From: an uncultured Bacilli bacterium
GTDB taxonomy: Bacteria > Bacillota_I > Bacilli_A > RF39 > UBA660
Reading direction: 5' to 3'
Length of the DNA: 46,116 nt
NCBI GenBank assembly: GCA_944363915.1
Contig: CALVVR010000007.1
Location: 1-46,116 of the forward strand
Shown here one piece after another: positions 32,229 to 41,892 of the stretch. The position numbers were made by a program, and so were the translations under genes. The notes under the pieces were generated by a model. It made no database searches, was not told the DNA's origin, and saw only the letters and a program-made list of their open reading frames with translations. Position 1 is the first letter of the stretch; each line of letters opens with the position of its first letter.

Positions 32229-35200
32229 ATGAAGAAATTTAAGTATTTAGTCTTTTGTACAATGTCATTTTTGATGTTGGGCACAGCTGTTAATGCAGAA
32301 GAACCAGTTGATGTTGATTTAGAAAATGCCTATATAATTGGTACTCATATTTTCACGTCAGATGGTGCTAATCTAACAACTCAAAACATTATGTTGGCAG
32401 CTAAAACAATCGAAAGTGATAATATTGAAGATATGGTTATTTATTTTAAACCTTATGGTAGTGACACTTGGTTAAGTGCTTTAGAAAACTTTGAAGAAGT
32501 AGAAACTCCACAAGGTATTACTGAAGAGGGAACAATTGAAAAAAATTATTTCACTTATATTGATTTAGAGCCTCAAGAAGAAGCTATCGAAGCTCAAAAA
32601 AAATTCGAATTAAATTCAGTTTTTAATATTAAAACTGAAGAAATAGTTAATGACCAATATGGTCAAGATATCAAATTTAATCAAGAATCTATTTCTATCA
32701 GTAGTAATGGAAATGTTATCAATGTTTTTGAAAATAGAGGTATGAAACATTGGAATAATGGTGCTGCTGATGAACAATGGTATGGTTTATTAGTTGATTT
32801 AGGTGTTAATCCTGCTAATCTAAGTTCTGATGACTATACAATTGATACAGTTGATTACGAAGAAGCTAATCGTGTTGGTGCAACTAGTGATACGCAATTT
32901 GTTTTATGGCTAAGAGGATCTGATGAGGTAACTACAAGAGTTATTACATTCATTAATGAAGAAAATGGTGAGGCAGTTTCTTTAACTATAAAATTTAATG
33001 GTATAACATATTTCACTTATGAAACAGATAAAGATATAGTAGTTAATACTACTGGTGTAACTTATGCTGATGGACAATTTAATGTTCCAAGTGCAATTAC
33101 CGAAATTAAATTTACAGAAGATGGAGTAGCAAAAACTTTTGTTAAAAATGATGATACTTGGGTATTAGCTTTAACTATGAACAATGTAAGTAATTTAACT
33201 TTACCTGAATTTGGTGCTGATGAGCCTTATAAGGATGAAATGACTTACAATATTCCAAAAGTAAATGTTACCAATGAAGGAACAACTATCAATGTTGTTG
33301 AAAACGAGTTATTAAAAGCTTATAATAACGGTTATGCTAATGGTGAATGGTTCGGATTTATTGTTGATTTAGGCGTTAATCCAGCTAATTTAACTTCTGA
33401 TAGTTATACTATTTTACCAGCTGACATAACTGATGCTAAAAGATTTGGTGCAACTAGTGAGACGGCATTTATTATGTGGCTAACTGAAGAAGATTTTAAA
33501 GATGGCAATTTAGAATTTACATTTAATAATGATTCTGATGCTATCACTTTAACTATTACTTTTGATGGTATTACTGGTCTTGATTATGAAGCTAAAGGTG
33601 AAATTACTGATATTAGTAATGATGTAACATTTGAAGATAATACATTTGTGGTTGGACTAGATGTTACTGAATTTACATTTAAAGATAATGGAAGTTTGAT
33701 AACAGCTAAAAAAGATACAACTTGGACTTTTGTTAGTAATTTTGAATTTGTAAATGCTAGTGAAATTGACACTACTAATATAGTTGATAGTGAACCATAT
33801 TATGAAAATATCGTTAACAATCAAGAAGCAATTAGTGTAGTTGTTGATGGTAAGGTAATTACTGTTACTAAAAACAAAGTATTAGATTATTATACTAATG
33901 GTTCAGGATTACAAAAAGAATGGTATGGCTTAATTTTAGATTTTGGAATTGATCCAACTTTATTAACAGTTGACGGTTATACAATTGAGCCAATTGATAT
34001 AACTGATGCTAAAAGATTAGGTGCTACTAGTGATACAGCTTTTGTTGTTTGGTTAAATGGCTTAGATGAAACAAGAGAATTAGTATTTAGACATAAAAAC
34101 AATAATGACGTAACTGATACAATTACTGTAAATGTAGTTACTAATTATCCAACCTTAATTTTAAATGGTGTTACCGCATTAGATTTTACTAATATTCCAG
34201 ATACTGAAGAATATTATGACAATATGGTATACAATAATGAAAGAGTATCATTTGCGGTTGATGGGAATAAAATTATTATCACTGAATTAAAACCACTAAT
34301 TAAATATTTTAATGGATATGCCGAAAGAGAATGGTTTGGTTTCTTAATCGATTTAGGTATTAATTCAGAATATGTAAGTACTACTGGTGGTTACGGTATT
34401 GAAGATATTGATAAAACAGATGCCGAGAGATTTGGTGCAACTAGTGATACAGCATTCATTATTTGGTTAAGTCAAGAAGATTTGACTAATGATATGACTA
34501 TTACTTTCACCAATAGTAATGATGTTAATGATACATTAGCTATTACATTTACATTTGATGGTGTAGTTGGTGTAGAATATGAAGCAAAAGGTGAAGTTAC
34601 AGAAATTAGTAATGATGTAACATTTGAAGATAATACATTTGTGGTTGGATTAGATGTTACTGAATTTACATTTAAAGATAATGGCAAATTAGTAACTGCT
34701 AACAAAGTTGAAGATGTATGGAAATTTGCTAGTGAATTTAACTTTGTAAGTGCAAGTGAAATTAGCCTTGATAATTTGGATGATAGTGAACCATATTATG
34801 AAAATATTGTAAAAAATCAAGAAGCTATTGATGTAACATTTGAAGGAAATGTTATATTTGTTATTAAAAATCAATCATTAGTTAGTTATGATAATAGTGT
34901 TGCTACAAAAGAATGGTATGGTTTAATTGTTGATTTTGGAATTGACCCAACATTATTAACAGTTGACGGTTATACAATTGAGCCAATTGATATAACTGAT
35001 GCTAAAAGATTAGGAGCAACTACTGATACTGCGTTTGTTGTATGGTTAGATGGCGCAACTGAAACAAGAGAATTAGTATTTAGACATATTAATGACAATG
35101 ATGTAATTGTAACAATTGCAGTAAATGTTGAAAGAGCTTATCCACTTTTAACTTTTAATGGTGTTACGGGATTAGATTTTACTAACATTCCTGCTGAAGA

Positions 35201-35576
35201 ACCATACCGTGATGATATGGTATATAACAATGAAAGAGTATCATTTGATGTTGAGGGCAATGTAGTTACAATTACTGAATTAGATCCATTAAAATCTTAT
35301 AATAATGGATATGATAATAGAGAATGGTATGGTTTCTTAATTGATTTAGGCATTGGTTCAGAATATGTGGGGACAACTGGTGGCTATGGAATTGAAGATA
35401 TTGATGTGACAGATGCTTATCGTTTTGGAGGAACTGGTGATCAATTTATTATCTGGTTAAATGGCAACAATACTGATGAAATAAAAACTATTACATTTAC
35501 TAATGCTAAAGATGCTAGTGATACTTTAACAGTTGAATTTAAGTTCGTTAATTTTGTAATGGTTGGGGACCTATAG
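32229..35576 (+). CDS. Giant secreted protein of six ~160-aa repeats, apparent 3' frameshift
   Basis: 1115 aa. Signal peptide MKKFKYLVF..TAVNA, no lipobox, no LPxTG or other anchor seen. Six repeats each hold W(Y/F)G(L/F)..DLG or DFG, then a Y(T/G)I block and ATSDTAF(I/V).WL; they start near 32750, 33340, 33910, 34320, 34905 and 35315. Repeats 3+4 and 5+6 form a recent roughly 990-nt duplication. The frame stops at 35574, but the -1 frame continues without a break as PIEGFPVEVGYNATST.. to a TAA at 35642-35644 before the terminator. One base seems missing in the GGGG at 35565-35568. Family not recognised; likely a surface or matrix protein acting with the upstream lipoprotein. Confidence 0.8.
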   Translation: MKKFKYLVFCTMSFLMLGTAVNAEEPVDVDLENAYIIGTHIFTSDGANLTTQNIMLAAKTIESDNIEDMVIYFKPYGSDTWLSALENFEEVETPQGITEEGTIEKNYFTYIDLEPQEEAIEAQKKFELNSVFNIKTEEIVNDQYGQDIKFNQESISISSNGNVINVFENRGMKHWNNGAADEQWYGLLVDLGVNPANLSSDDYTIDTVDYEEANRVGATSDTQFVLWLRGSDEVTTRVITFINEENGEAVSLTIKFNGITYFTYETDKDIVVNTTGVTYADGQFNVPSAITEIKFTEDGVAKTFVKNDDTWVLALTMNNVSNLTLPEFGADEPYKDEMTYNIPKVNVTNEGTTINVVENELLKAYNNGYANGEWFGFIVDLGVNPANLTSDSYTILPADITDAKRFGATSETAFIMWLTEEDFKDGNLEFTFNNDSDAITLTITFDGITGLDYEAKGEITDISNDVTFEDNTFVVGLDVTEFTFKDNGSLITAKKDTTWTFVSNFEFVNASEIDTTNIVDSEPYYENIVNNQEAISVVVDGKVITVTKNKVLDYYTNGSGLQKEWYGLILDFGIDPTLLTVDGYTIEPIDITDAKRLGATSDTAFVVWLNGLDETRELVFRHKNNNDVTDTITVNVVTNYPTLILNGVTALDFTNIPDTEEYYDNMVYNNERVSFAVDGNKIIITELKPLIKYFNGYAEREWFGFLIDLGINSEYVSTTGGYGIEDIDKTDAERFGATSDTAFIIWLSQEDLTNDMTITFTNSNDVNDTLAITFTFDGVVGVEYEAKGEVTEISNDVTFEDNTFVVGLDVTEFTFKDNGKLVTANKVEDVWKFASEFNFVSASEISLDNLDDSEPYYENIVKNQEAIDVTFEGNVIFVIKNQSLVSYDNSVATKEWYGLIVDFGIDPTLLTVDGYTIEPIDITDAKRLGATTDTAFVVWLDGATETRELVFRHINDNDVIVTIAVNVERAYPLLTFNGVTGLDFTNIPAEEPYRDDMVYNNERVSFDVEGNVVTITELDPLKSYNNGYDNREWYGFLIDLGIGSEYVGTTGGYGIEDIDVTDAYRFGGTGDQFIIWLNGNNTDEIKTITFTNAKDASDTLTVEFKFVNFVMVGDL

Positions 35577-35655
35577 AAGGTTTTCCTGTAGAAGTTGGTT
35601 ATAATGCAACTTCAACTATTAGTTTTACAGTTATTGCTCAATAATAAAAAAAACT

Positions 35656-35682
35656 AAAAACTCTTTTATAGAGTTTTTTTTT
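35656..35682 (+). terminator. Terminator of the surface-protein operon
   Basis: AAAAACTC (35656-35663) / GAGTTTTT (35671-35678), 7-nt loop, then T's. Confidence 0.85.
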
Positions 35683-35683
35683 A

Positions 35684-35692
35684 TGATATACT
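35684..35692 (+). promoter_or_regulatory. Extended -10 promoter of glyA-folD
   Basis: TGATATACT, identical to the nonamer before the phosphonate operon, 22 nt before the glyA ATG with GGAGATGATG between. No good -35. Confidence 0.55.
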
Positions 35693-35713
35693 TATTTATG
35701 GAGATGATGATTA

Positions 35714-36916
35714 ATGGATATAAGAATAAAAGAAGCTTTAGAAAAAGAAGAAATAAGACAACAAAACAATATTGAATTAATTGCATCCGAAAACTATGCC
35801 TCAAAAGATGTAATGGCTTTACAAGGAAGTATTTTTACCAATAAATATGCCGAAGGATATTCTGGTAAAAGATATTATGGTGGCTGTGTCAATGTTGATA
35901 CTGTTGAAGATTTAGCAATCGAATATGTAACTAAATTATTTAATTGTAAATATGCCAATGTCCAACCACATTCAGGTAGTAGTGCTAATATGGCAGTATA
36001 TAAAGCCTTACTTAATGTTGGTGATAAAGTAATGGGAATGAATTTATCTCATGGCGGTCATTTAACTCATGGTCATCCAATTAATTTTAGTGGATTAGAA
36101 TACGAAATAATTAGTTATGACGTTGATCCTAAAACGGAAATGATCGATTATGATAAACTAGAACAATTAGCTATAGATACTAAACCAAAAATGATTATTG
36201 CTGGAGGTTCTGCTTATTCGAGAATAATCGATTTTAAAAGGTTTAGAGAGATAGCTGATAAAGTAGGTGCCTATTTAATGGTGGATATGGCACATATTGC
36301 AGGATTAGTAGCAACTGGTCTACATCCATCGCCGATTCCTTATGCTGATGTTGTAACTTCAACTACTCATAAAACTTTAAGAGGACCTAGAGGAGGAATT
36401 ATTTTAACAAACGATGAAGAAATAGCTAAAAAAATCAACAAAATTGTTTTTCCTGGTATTCAAGGTGGTCCTTTAATGCATGTCATTGCTGCTAAAGCTG
36501 AATGCTTTTATGAAGCTTTACAACCGGAATTTAAAACTTATCAAGAACAAGTTTTAAAAAATATTAAAGCTTTAGCTAAAATATTAAGTGATAATGGATT
36601 AAGAATTATATCAGGTGGAACTGATAACCATTTAATTTTAGTTGATGTCACATCTCTCGGTATCAATGGTAAAGAAGCTGAAAAATTATTAGATGACGTC
36701 AATATTACCGTTAATAAAAATACTATTCCTTTTGATAAAGAATCTCCTTTTAAAACTAGCGGTATTAGATTAGGAAGTCCAGCAATGACTACACGTGGAC
36801 TAAAAGAAGAAGATTTTGAAGAAATAGGTCATATTATTATCGATACATTCCATAATAAAGATAAAGAAGAATTAAAATTAAGAGTTAAAAAAATAACTGA
36901 TAAGTATCCGTTATAA
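35714..36916 (+). CDS. glyA: Serine hydroxymethyltransferase
   Basis: 400 aa. [53 protein letters not shown] and the PLP-lysine motif [12 protein letters not shown] are all intact. It interconverts serine plus tetrahydrofolate with glycine plus 5,10-methylene-tetrahydrofolate in the cytosol. It is slightly shorter than the roughly 415-aa norm at the C-terminus. It is followed 14 nt later by folD, the next step of one-carbon metabolism. Confidence 0.97.
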   Translation: MDIRIKEALEKEEIRQQNNIELIASENYASKDVMALQGSIFTNKYAEGYSGKRYYGGCVNVDTVEDLAIEYVTKLFNCKYANVQPHSGSSANMAVYKALLNVGDKVMGMNLSHGGHLTHGHPINFSGLEYEIISYDVDPKTEMIDYDKLEQLAIDTKPKMIIAGGSAYSRIIDFKRFREIADKVGAYLMVDMAHIAGLVATGLHPSPIPYADVVTSTTHKTLRGPRGGIILTNDEEIAKKINKIVFPGIQGGPLMHVIAAKAECFYEALQPEFKTYQEQVLKNIKALAKILSDNGLRIISGGTDNHLILVDVTSLGINGKEAEKLLDDVNITVNKNTIPFDKESPFKTSGIRLGSPAMTTRGLKEEDFEEIGHIIIDTFHNKDKEELKLRVKKITDKYPL

Positions 36917-36930
36917 AGGAGATGATTAAT

Positions 36931-37758
36931 TTGCTACTAGATGGTAAAGCTTTAAGTGATAAAATAAAAGAAGAGTTAGCAAAAAAAGTTAAAGGTTATT
37001 TAGTAAAACCATGTTTGGCTGTTATTCAAATAGGTAATGATGAAGCTAGTAATATTTATATCAAGGCTAAAGAAAAAGCTTGTGATAGAATAGGAATTAA
37101 TTTTATTCATGTCAAGTTTGAAAGCGATGTTAACGAACAAGAAGTAATTAATAAGATAGTCGAATTAAATAACGATAATTATGTTAATGGGATATTATTA
37201 CAATTGCCAATACCTCCTAAATTTAATCAATATAAATTACTTAATTTAATTAATAAAAATAAAGATGTCGATGGACTTACTGATATTAATGCAGGATTAT
37301 TATTTAAGGGAAATAATAATTTAGTTCCTTGTACACCTTTAGGGATTATTAATTTATTAAAAGAGTATAATATTGAAATAAGTGGTAAACATGCAGTAGT
37401 AATAGGAAGGTCTAATCTAGTTGGTAAACCACTTGCTATGTTATTATTACAAAATGGAGCAACTGTAACCATTTGTCATTCTAAAACTGTTAATTTAAAA
37501 GAATTTACTAAACAAGCTGATATTTTAATTAGTGCAGTTGGTAAAAAAGATTTAGTAACTAAAGATATGGTTAAAGAAGGGGTAGTAGTTGTCGATGTTG
37601 GCATGAATAGGGTTGATGGTAAACTATATGGTGATGTTGATTTTGAAAACATTAAAGATATTGCGTCATATATTACGCCTGTTCCCGGCGGAGTAGGACC
37701 GATGACTGTAGCAATGTTGCTTTCTAATGTCGTCAAAAATTATGAAAAAAATTTATAA
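36931..37758 (+). CDS. folD: Methylenetetrahydrofolate dehydrogenase / cyclohydrolase
   Basis: 275 aa. It starts at TTG 36931, 9 nt after AAGGAG; the ATG at 36922 overlaps the ribosome site. LLDGKALSDKIKEEL is the usual N-terminus. Y and K of NIYIKAKEKACDRIGI are the catalytic pair; QLPIP, DVDG, PCTPLGI, GRSNLVGKP (NADP fold) and TPVPGGVGPMTVAML complete the family. It oxidises methylene-THF to methenyl-THF and hydrolyses that to 10-formyl-THF. Confidence 0.96.
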   Translation: MLLDGKALSDKIKEELAKKVKGYLVKPCLAVIQIGNDEASNIYIKAKEKACDRIGINFIHVKFESDVNEQEVINKIVELNNDNYVNGILLQLPIPPKFNQYKLLNLINKNKDVDGLTDINAGLLFKGNNNLVPCTPLGIINLLKEYNIEISGKHAVVIGRSNLVGKPLAMLLLQNGATVTICHSKTVNLKEFTKQADILISAVGKKDLVTKDMVKEGVVVVDVGMNRVDGKLYGDVDFENIKDIASYITPVPGGVGPMTVAMLLSNVVKNYEKNL

Positions 37759-37763
37759 AACTA

Positions 37764-37792
37764 TTGTCAAATGTTAGCAATTATGTTATTAT
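37764..37792 (+). promoter_or_regulatory. Promoter of tRNA-Met
   Basis: TTGTCA (37764-37769) and TATTAT (37787-37792), 17 bp apart, about 20 nt before the tRNA 5' end. Confidence 0.65.
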
Positions 37793-37811
37793 TATATTGC
37801 TTAACTTTTTT

Positions 37812-37888
37812 GGCGACGTAGCTCAGTTGGCTAGAGCACCTGGTTCATACCCAGTAGGTCGAGAGTTCGAATCTCCCCGTCGCTACCA
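37812..37888 (+). tRNA. tRNA-Met (CAT), elongator type
   Basis: 77 nt cloverleaf with CCA encoded. Acceptor GGCGACG/CGTCGCT (G1-T72 wobble), D arm GCTC..GAGC, anticodon stem CTGG/CCAG with loop TTCATAC, variable loop, TPsiC arm with GTTCGAATC. The anticodon stem lacks the three G-C pairs of initiator tRNA, and the loop fits elongator Met rather than Ile2, though modification by TilS cannot be excluded from sequence. Confidence 0.93.
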
Positions 37889-37899
37889 TTTTATATATT

Positions 37900-37923
37900 A
37901 CTAGATAGAAATATCTAGTTTTT
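37900..37923 (+). terminator. Terminator of tRNA-Met
   Basis: ACTAGATA-GAAA-TATCTAGT, perfect 8-bp stem with GAAA loop, then T's. Confidence 0.85.
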
Positions 37924-38231
37924 ATTTTATAAACATTTATACTAAAATGTTTACAAAAAAGTATATTCTTCTCAAATTTTATTATAAAATTTAATTATCA
38001 GAAAAACTTTTTTTAAATTAACCTAATTACTTGTTTCAAAAGATTTAAAATATAAAGATGAAAAAATACTAAAGTAAAATTAGCTGATAAATTATTAGCT
38101 TATTTTATTAATTAAAATTAACATATTTTTAAATAATGTAATTTGCAATAGGGACAAAATCTAGTTCTTATGTTATAATTAATATAACTAAACAAAATAT
38201 ATAAAATTAGTAAATGAGAAGGAGGAAACTC
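37924..38231. other. Intergenic, promoter only
   Basis: Just over 300 bp without a gene. It has a small inverted repeat AAACATTT/AAATGTTT near 37931-37952 and an extended -10, TGTTATAAT (38171-38179), that probably drives the next lipoprotein gene. Nothing else is recognised. Confidence 0.6.
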
Positions 38232-38780
38232 ATGAAAAAAATATTATTAATTTTATTAGCAGGAGTTTTATGTTTTAGTGTTGGGTGTGGTAATGATAGT
38301 GTTGAGGAAGAACAACCACAAGATCAAGTGCAGGAATATGGTCATGTTGAAGAAGAAACTGCCGAAGTCTTAGTTGCTAAATTTAATACGCAAGTTGTCG
38401 ACAATAGTTCATTGAATCCAGCATCTGATGATTATTTGACTACTCATGAAGATGCATATTGGTATGGTTTAATAACAGGTATTTATTTAATTGTTTATCC
38501 AGTAGAATATACTGGTGATATGAGTAGTGAAATTGTCGACTATATGGTTTTATATGTTGAAAAAAATAGTGAAAATGAATCTATGGTATCAGAGTATATG
38601 AAATATTTAATTAAAGCAAATAATCCTGATATTACCGATGAAGAAATTACTAGTTTATTAACTGAAGCTAAAAATGCCGCTGATTCTGGTAAAACTGTCA
38701 ACAATGGCAAAGGTATTGATATTGGCTATGTTGATAATGAAGATAATTATCAATATCAAGTTATAAGACTTTACGAATAA
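38232..38780 (+). CDS. Putative lipoprotein of unknown function
   Basis: 182 aa from ATG 38232, which has AAGGAGG 7 nt upstream; earlier in-frame codons read through that site. Signal peptide MKKILLILLAGVLC with lipobox FSVGC, then an acidic linker (EEEQPQDQ) and a globular, acidic domain with HEDAYWYGLITGIYL and a C-terminal IDIGYVDNEDNYQYQV. No family recognised. Anchored outside the membrane. It sits before a small DUF5661-like gene. Confidence 0.75.
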   Translation: MKKILLILLAGVLCFSVGCGNDSVEEEQPQDQVQEYGHVEEETAEVLVAKFNTQVVDNSSLNPASDDYLTTHEDAYWYGLITGIYLIVYPVEYTGDMSSEIVDYMVLYVEKNSENESMVSEYMKYLIKANNPDITDEEITSLLTEAKNAADSGKTVNNGKGIDIGYVDNEDNYQYQVIRLYE

Positions 38781-38818
38781 ACTAACAAAGTAAAAACATA
38801 TAATATATTGGTGATTAT

Positions 38819-39091
38819 ATGTTTAAGATGCAAGATGCTTTATATGCCGCTTCTGTTTTAGGAATTTCATTTGACAAATTTACTGAAGAAGAGTTTTTAG
38901 ATGGAATTAATATTGAACTTGAACATGGAACTGTTAGTCCAAAAACTAATGTAACAAATAATGATTTAATAATAACATCTAAAATCGCTTTAGCGCATCT
39001 AAATGAATTTCCTAATTATTATAATAAAGAATATGGATTAAAAAATTTTGAAAAATTTCTTCAAAGCAAACTTATGAAACAAATTGATTAA
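38819..39091 (+). CDS. DUF5661-like small protein
   Basis: 90 aa. It has the pattern ELEHGTVSPKTNVTNNDL.. KIALAHLNEFPNYYNKEYGL, which resembles DUF5661 proteins (HG..DP.TNVT.., KIALAHL.E.PDYY). No signal peptide or membrane helix. Family role is unknown. The assignment is from memory of the motif and should be treated as moderate. Confidence 0.6.
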   Translation: MFKMQDALYAASVLGISFDKFTEEEFLDGINIELEHGTVSPKTNVTNNDLIITSKIALAHLNEFPNYYNKEYGLKNFEKFLQSKLMKQID

Positions 39092-39122
39092 TAATTTTTT
39101 ATTAAAAAGATATTTAAATTTT

Positions 39123-39152
39123 AAAGCTATTGACATAATTGTCGATAGCTTT
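39123..39152 (+). terminator. Hairpin: terminator of DUF5661 gene and possible operator of the helicase
   Basis: AAAGCTAT-T-GACA (39123-39135) opposes TGTC-G-ATAGCTTT (39140-39152) around TAAT, followed by TAT. It contains a TTGACA (39130-39135) 17 bp from TATAGT (39153-39158). The hairpin therefore overlaps a possible promoter. Confidence 0.6.
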
Positions 39153-39165
39153 TATAGTGAAAAAA

Positions 39166-39174
39166 TGATATAAT
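39166..39174 (+). promoter_or_regulatory. Extended -10 promoter of the helicase gene
   Basis: TGATATAAT lies 39 nt before the GTG start at 39214, with no clear -35. A second candidate overlaps the hairpin just upstream. Confidence 0.5.
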
Positions 39175-39213
39175 TAAATAGGATTTCAATAGGTGAAAGA
39201 GGAGTGGGAGTTT

Positions 39214-41865
39214 GTGTTTTTAGAAAATTGTAAATTCAAAGGTAAATTTAGAAAATATCAAGCTGATGTGTTGGAAGAATTTTATAAACATATAGAGGAT
39301 AAAAAAATAAATATAGTAGCAGCACCTGGTAGTGGAAAAACTATTTTAGGACTACAAATAATTTGTAATCTTAATCAGCCAGTATTAGTTTTAGCGCCAA
39401 CAATAACAATTAGAGATCAATGGAAGGAACGTTTTATAAATTTCTATGCTTATGAAGGAATGAAATTAGATTTTATAAGCAATGATATATATAAACTTAA
39501 TAAATTCAATGTTGTAACTTATCAAGCTCTACACTATGCCTTAAATAAAAAAAAGATAAAAGATGAAGGTGAATTAGAAGAAGAGGAAACAACGACAAGA
39601 GTCAAAACAGAAAGTATCGAATATGATCTAATCCAAGCTTTAAAAGCTAATAATATAAAAACAATCGTACTTGATGAAGCGCATCATTTAAGAGCAGAAT
39701 GGTGGAAGAGTTTATGTAAAGTCTTAAATAGTTTAGAAGATATAAAAGTAATTTCTTTAACTGCGACTCCTCCTTATGATGTTGAAGAAAGTGAATGGCG
39801 AAAATACGAAGAAGTTTGTGGAAGAATAGACGCTGAAATTTCCGTTCCAGAATTAGTCGCGACTGGCGATTTGTGTCCTCACCAAGATTATGTAATTTTT
39901 AACATGGTTACCAAAAATGAACTATCTGAAATAAAAAAAATAAGAAATGGAATTGATGATTTTTTAGAAAGTTTAAAACAAAATAATGAATTTATTGAAA
40001 TGATAAAGTCGAATAAAATTATTAATTCATGGAAGGAATATGAAGAAACAATATTAACTGATACAATGTATTACGGAAGTATGATAATATTTTTGAATTC
40101 TATTGGTTTAACTATAGATAAAAATTTAGTAAAGTTAATTTCAGATGGTTATTTAATACCAAGCTTTAATAAAAAGTGGGCTGAAATATTATTAGAAAAT
40201 GTGATTTATGAACATAAGGAAGATTATCTAGAACATGAAGAATTAATCAAAAAAATAAAAAAAGAATTAGAAATATTAGGTTGTGTTGAAAAAAGAAAAA
40301 TTTATTTAGAGAATGTTAATAATATAAAGAAAATAATGGCTAGTAGTATTGCTAAAATAGACAGTATAGAAGAAATTGCTAAAAAAGAGTATGAATCATT
40401 AGGCAATGATTTAAGCATGGTTGTGTTAGCTGATTATGTAAGAAGTGATTTTATAGATTGTGATATAGAAAAAATAAATAAGTTGGGAGTTGTTCCAATA
40501 TTTAGAAGATTACAAGAAAAACATATTTGTGATAATTTGGCTATTTTAACCGGAAAACTTAAAATAGTACCTAAAAATGTGGTACCTTACATAAAAGAAC
40601 AATTACAATTATTAGAGCTTGATAATAAGGCTATATTTAAAGATTTAAAAATCGATAATAATTATGTCGTCATTACAGGCGGTAAAAAGGTAAATAGCGC
40701 GATTGTAAAAATTGTAACTGATTGTATAAATTTAAAAAAGATAAATATCGTTATAGGGACAGTTGCTTTATTAGGTGAAGGTTGGGATGCTCCAGCTATT
40801 AATAGTTTAATTTTGGCTAGTTATGTAGGTTCTTTTATGTTATCTAATCAAATGCGAGGACGAGCAATTAGAAAAAGCAAAAATATAAATAAAACAGCTA
40901 ATATTTGGCACTTAGCCAGTTTAGCGGAATTAGGATATAATAACTTTGATTTCAGTGATTTGGAATTATTACAAAGAAGATTTAAATGTTTTGTCGGAAT
41001 CGCTTATTATGAGGATTTAATTCAAGATGGAATCGAAAGATTAAATATAATTGATATTGGTAAATTAAAAAGAGATTATCAATCTATTAACGAAGAAACA
41101 TATAAAATAGCTAGTGATAGAAAATTAATGGCATCTCGCTGGAAAAAGATACTAGACTTATTTGGGGGTAAAAGTATAAAAATTGTAAATAAATTAAATA
41201 GTGATTTTAAAATTAGTCGTAAAACATTTGTCACTATGGATTTTAGAAGAATGTTATTATCTTTGTTAATTTTAAATGCTATAATAGCAATAATAGTTAT
41301 GAATATTGGGGTTGTAACAAACAAATTAATAGAGTTTATTATCAATATAATAATATTACTATATTATTTAATAAAAATAGTTCGTCATTTAAATCCAATA
41401 AACTACATAAAAGAAATTAGTAAAACGATTTTAAACAGTATGATAATAACTAAAAAAATAGCTACAGAAAAACAACTTATAAGTTGTGAAATAGAAAAGT
41501 TAGATATCGATGACAGTATAATTTATAAAGTATATTTAAAAGGGGCAACAGTATATGAAAACAACTTGTTTATTCAAAGTTTTGAAGAAGTATATGATAA
41601 AGTAATAGATACAAGGTATCTTATTCAAATAAAAAGAACAAATAAATTAAGTAAGGATTCATATTTTAATGTTCCAAGTATTTTAGATAATGATAAAAAA
41701 GATGCAACTGTTTTTTTAGATGAGTGGAATTCTAATGTATGTAAAGCTAGACTTATCTATACAAGAAGTAAAGAAGGTAGAAAGATCTTACTTAGAGCAA
41801 GAAAAAATAGTATTGCTCATAATAAAAATTTCTTTGTTAAAAAAGAAGTTTCCAAGTGGAGTTAA
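39214..41865 (+). CDS. SF2 DEAD/DEAH helicase with C-terminal membrane segments
   Basis: 883 aa from GTG 39214, about 8 nt after GAGGAG; an earlier GTG (39193) lacks a ribosome site. N-terminal ATPase: Q-like RKYQADVLEEF, Walker A A37-P-G-S-G-K-T43, D154-E-A-H157, SLTATPP. A long helical insert (about 215-440) separates it from the C-terminal helicase domain with GTVALLGEGWDAPAIN and QMRGRAIRK. Unusually, two hydrophobic spans follow (about 680-699 and 703-722), then a basic C-terminal domain of about 160 aa. The first half resembles type III/UvrB-like restriction helicases. A membrane-tethered nucleic-acid motor is implied. No nuclease or methylase is nearby; role unknown, possibly defence. 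Confidence 0.8.
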   Translation: MFLENCKFKGKFRKYQADVLEEFYKHIEDKKINIVAAPGSGKTILGLQIICNLNQPVLVLAPTITIRDQWKERFINFYAYEGMKLDFISNDIYKLNKFNVVTYQALHYALNKKKIKDEGELEEEETTTRVKTESIEYDLIQALKANNIKTIVLDEAHHLRAEWWKSLCKVLNSLEDIKVISLTATPPYDVEESEWRKYEEVCGRIDAEISVPELVATGDLCPHQDYVIFNMVTKNELSEIKKIRNGIDDFLESLKQNNEFIEMIKSNKIINSWKEYEETILTDTMYYGSMIIFLNSIGLTIDKNLVKLISDGYLIPSFNKKWAEILLENVIYEHKEDYLEHEELIKKIKKELEILGCVEKRKIYLENVNNIKKIMASSIAKIDSIEEIAKKEYESLGNDLSMVVLADYVRSDFIDCDIEKINKLGVVPIFRRLQEKHICDNLAILTGKLKIVPKNVVPYIKEQLQLLELDNKAIFKDLKIDNNYVVITGGKKVNSAIVKIVTDCINLKKINIVIGTVALLGEGWDAPAINSLILASYVGSFMLSNQMRGRAIRKSKNINKTANIWHLASLAELGYNNFDFSDLELLQRRFKCFVGIAYYEDLIQDGIERLNIIDIGKLKRDYQSINEETYKIASDRKLMASRWKKILDLFGGKSIKIVNKLNSDFKISRKTFVTMDFRRMLLSLLILNAIIAIIVMNIGVVTNKLIEFIINIIILLYYLIKIVRHLNPINYIKEISKTILNSMIITKKIATEKQLISCEIEKLDIDDSIIYKVYLKGATVYENNLFIQSFEEVYDKVIDTRYLIQIKRTNKLSKDSYFNVPSILDNDKKDATVFLDEWNSNVCKARLIYTRSKEGRKILLRARKNSIAHNKNFFVKKEVSKWS

Positions 41866-41892
41866 TTTTGTTATAATTATAAGGGTGAGAAT

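Noticed and set aside
36922-36930. ATG 36922 as the folD start.
   Set aside because: It overlaps the AAGGAG ribosome site; TTG 36931 has correct spacing and the family N-terminus.
37931-37952. CRISPR-like or repeat array in AT-rich gaps.
   Set aside because: Only single short inverted repeats are present; no regularly spaced direct repeats anywhere in the window.
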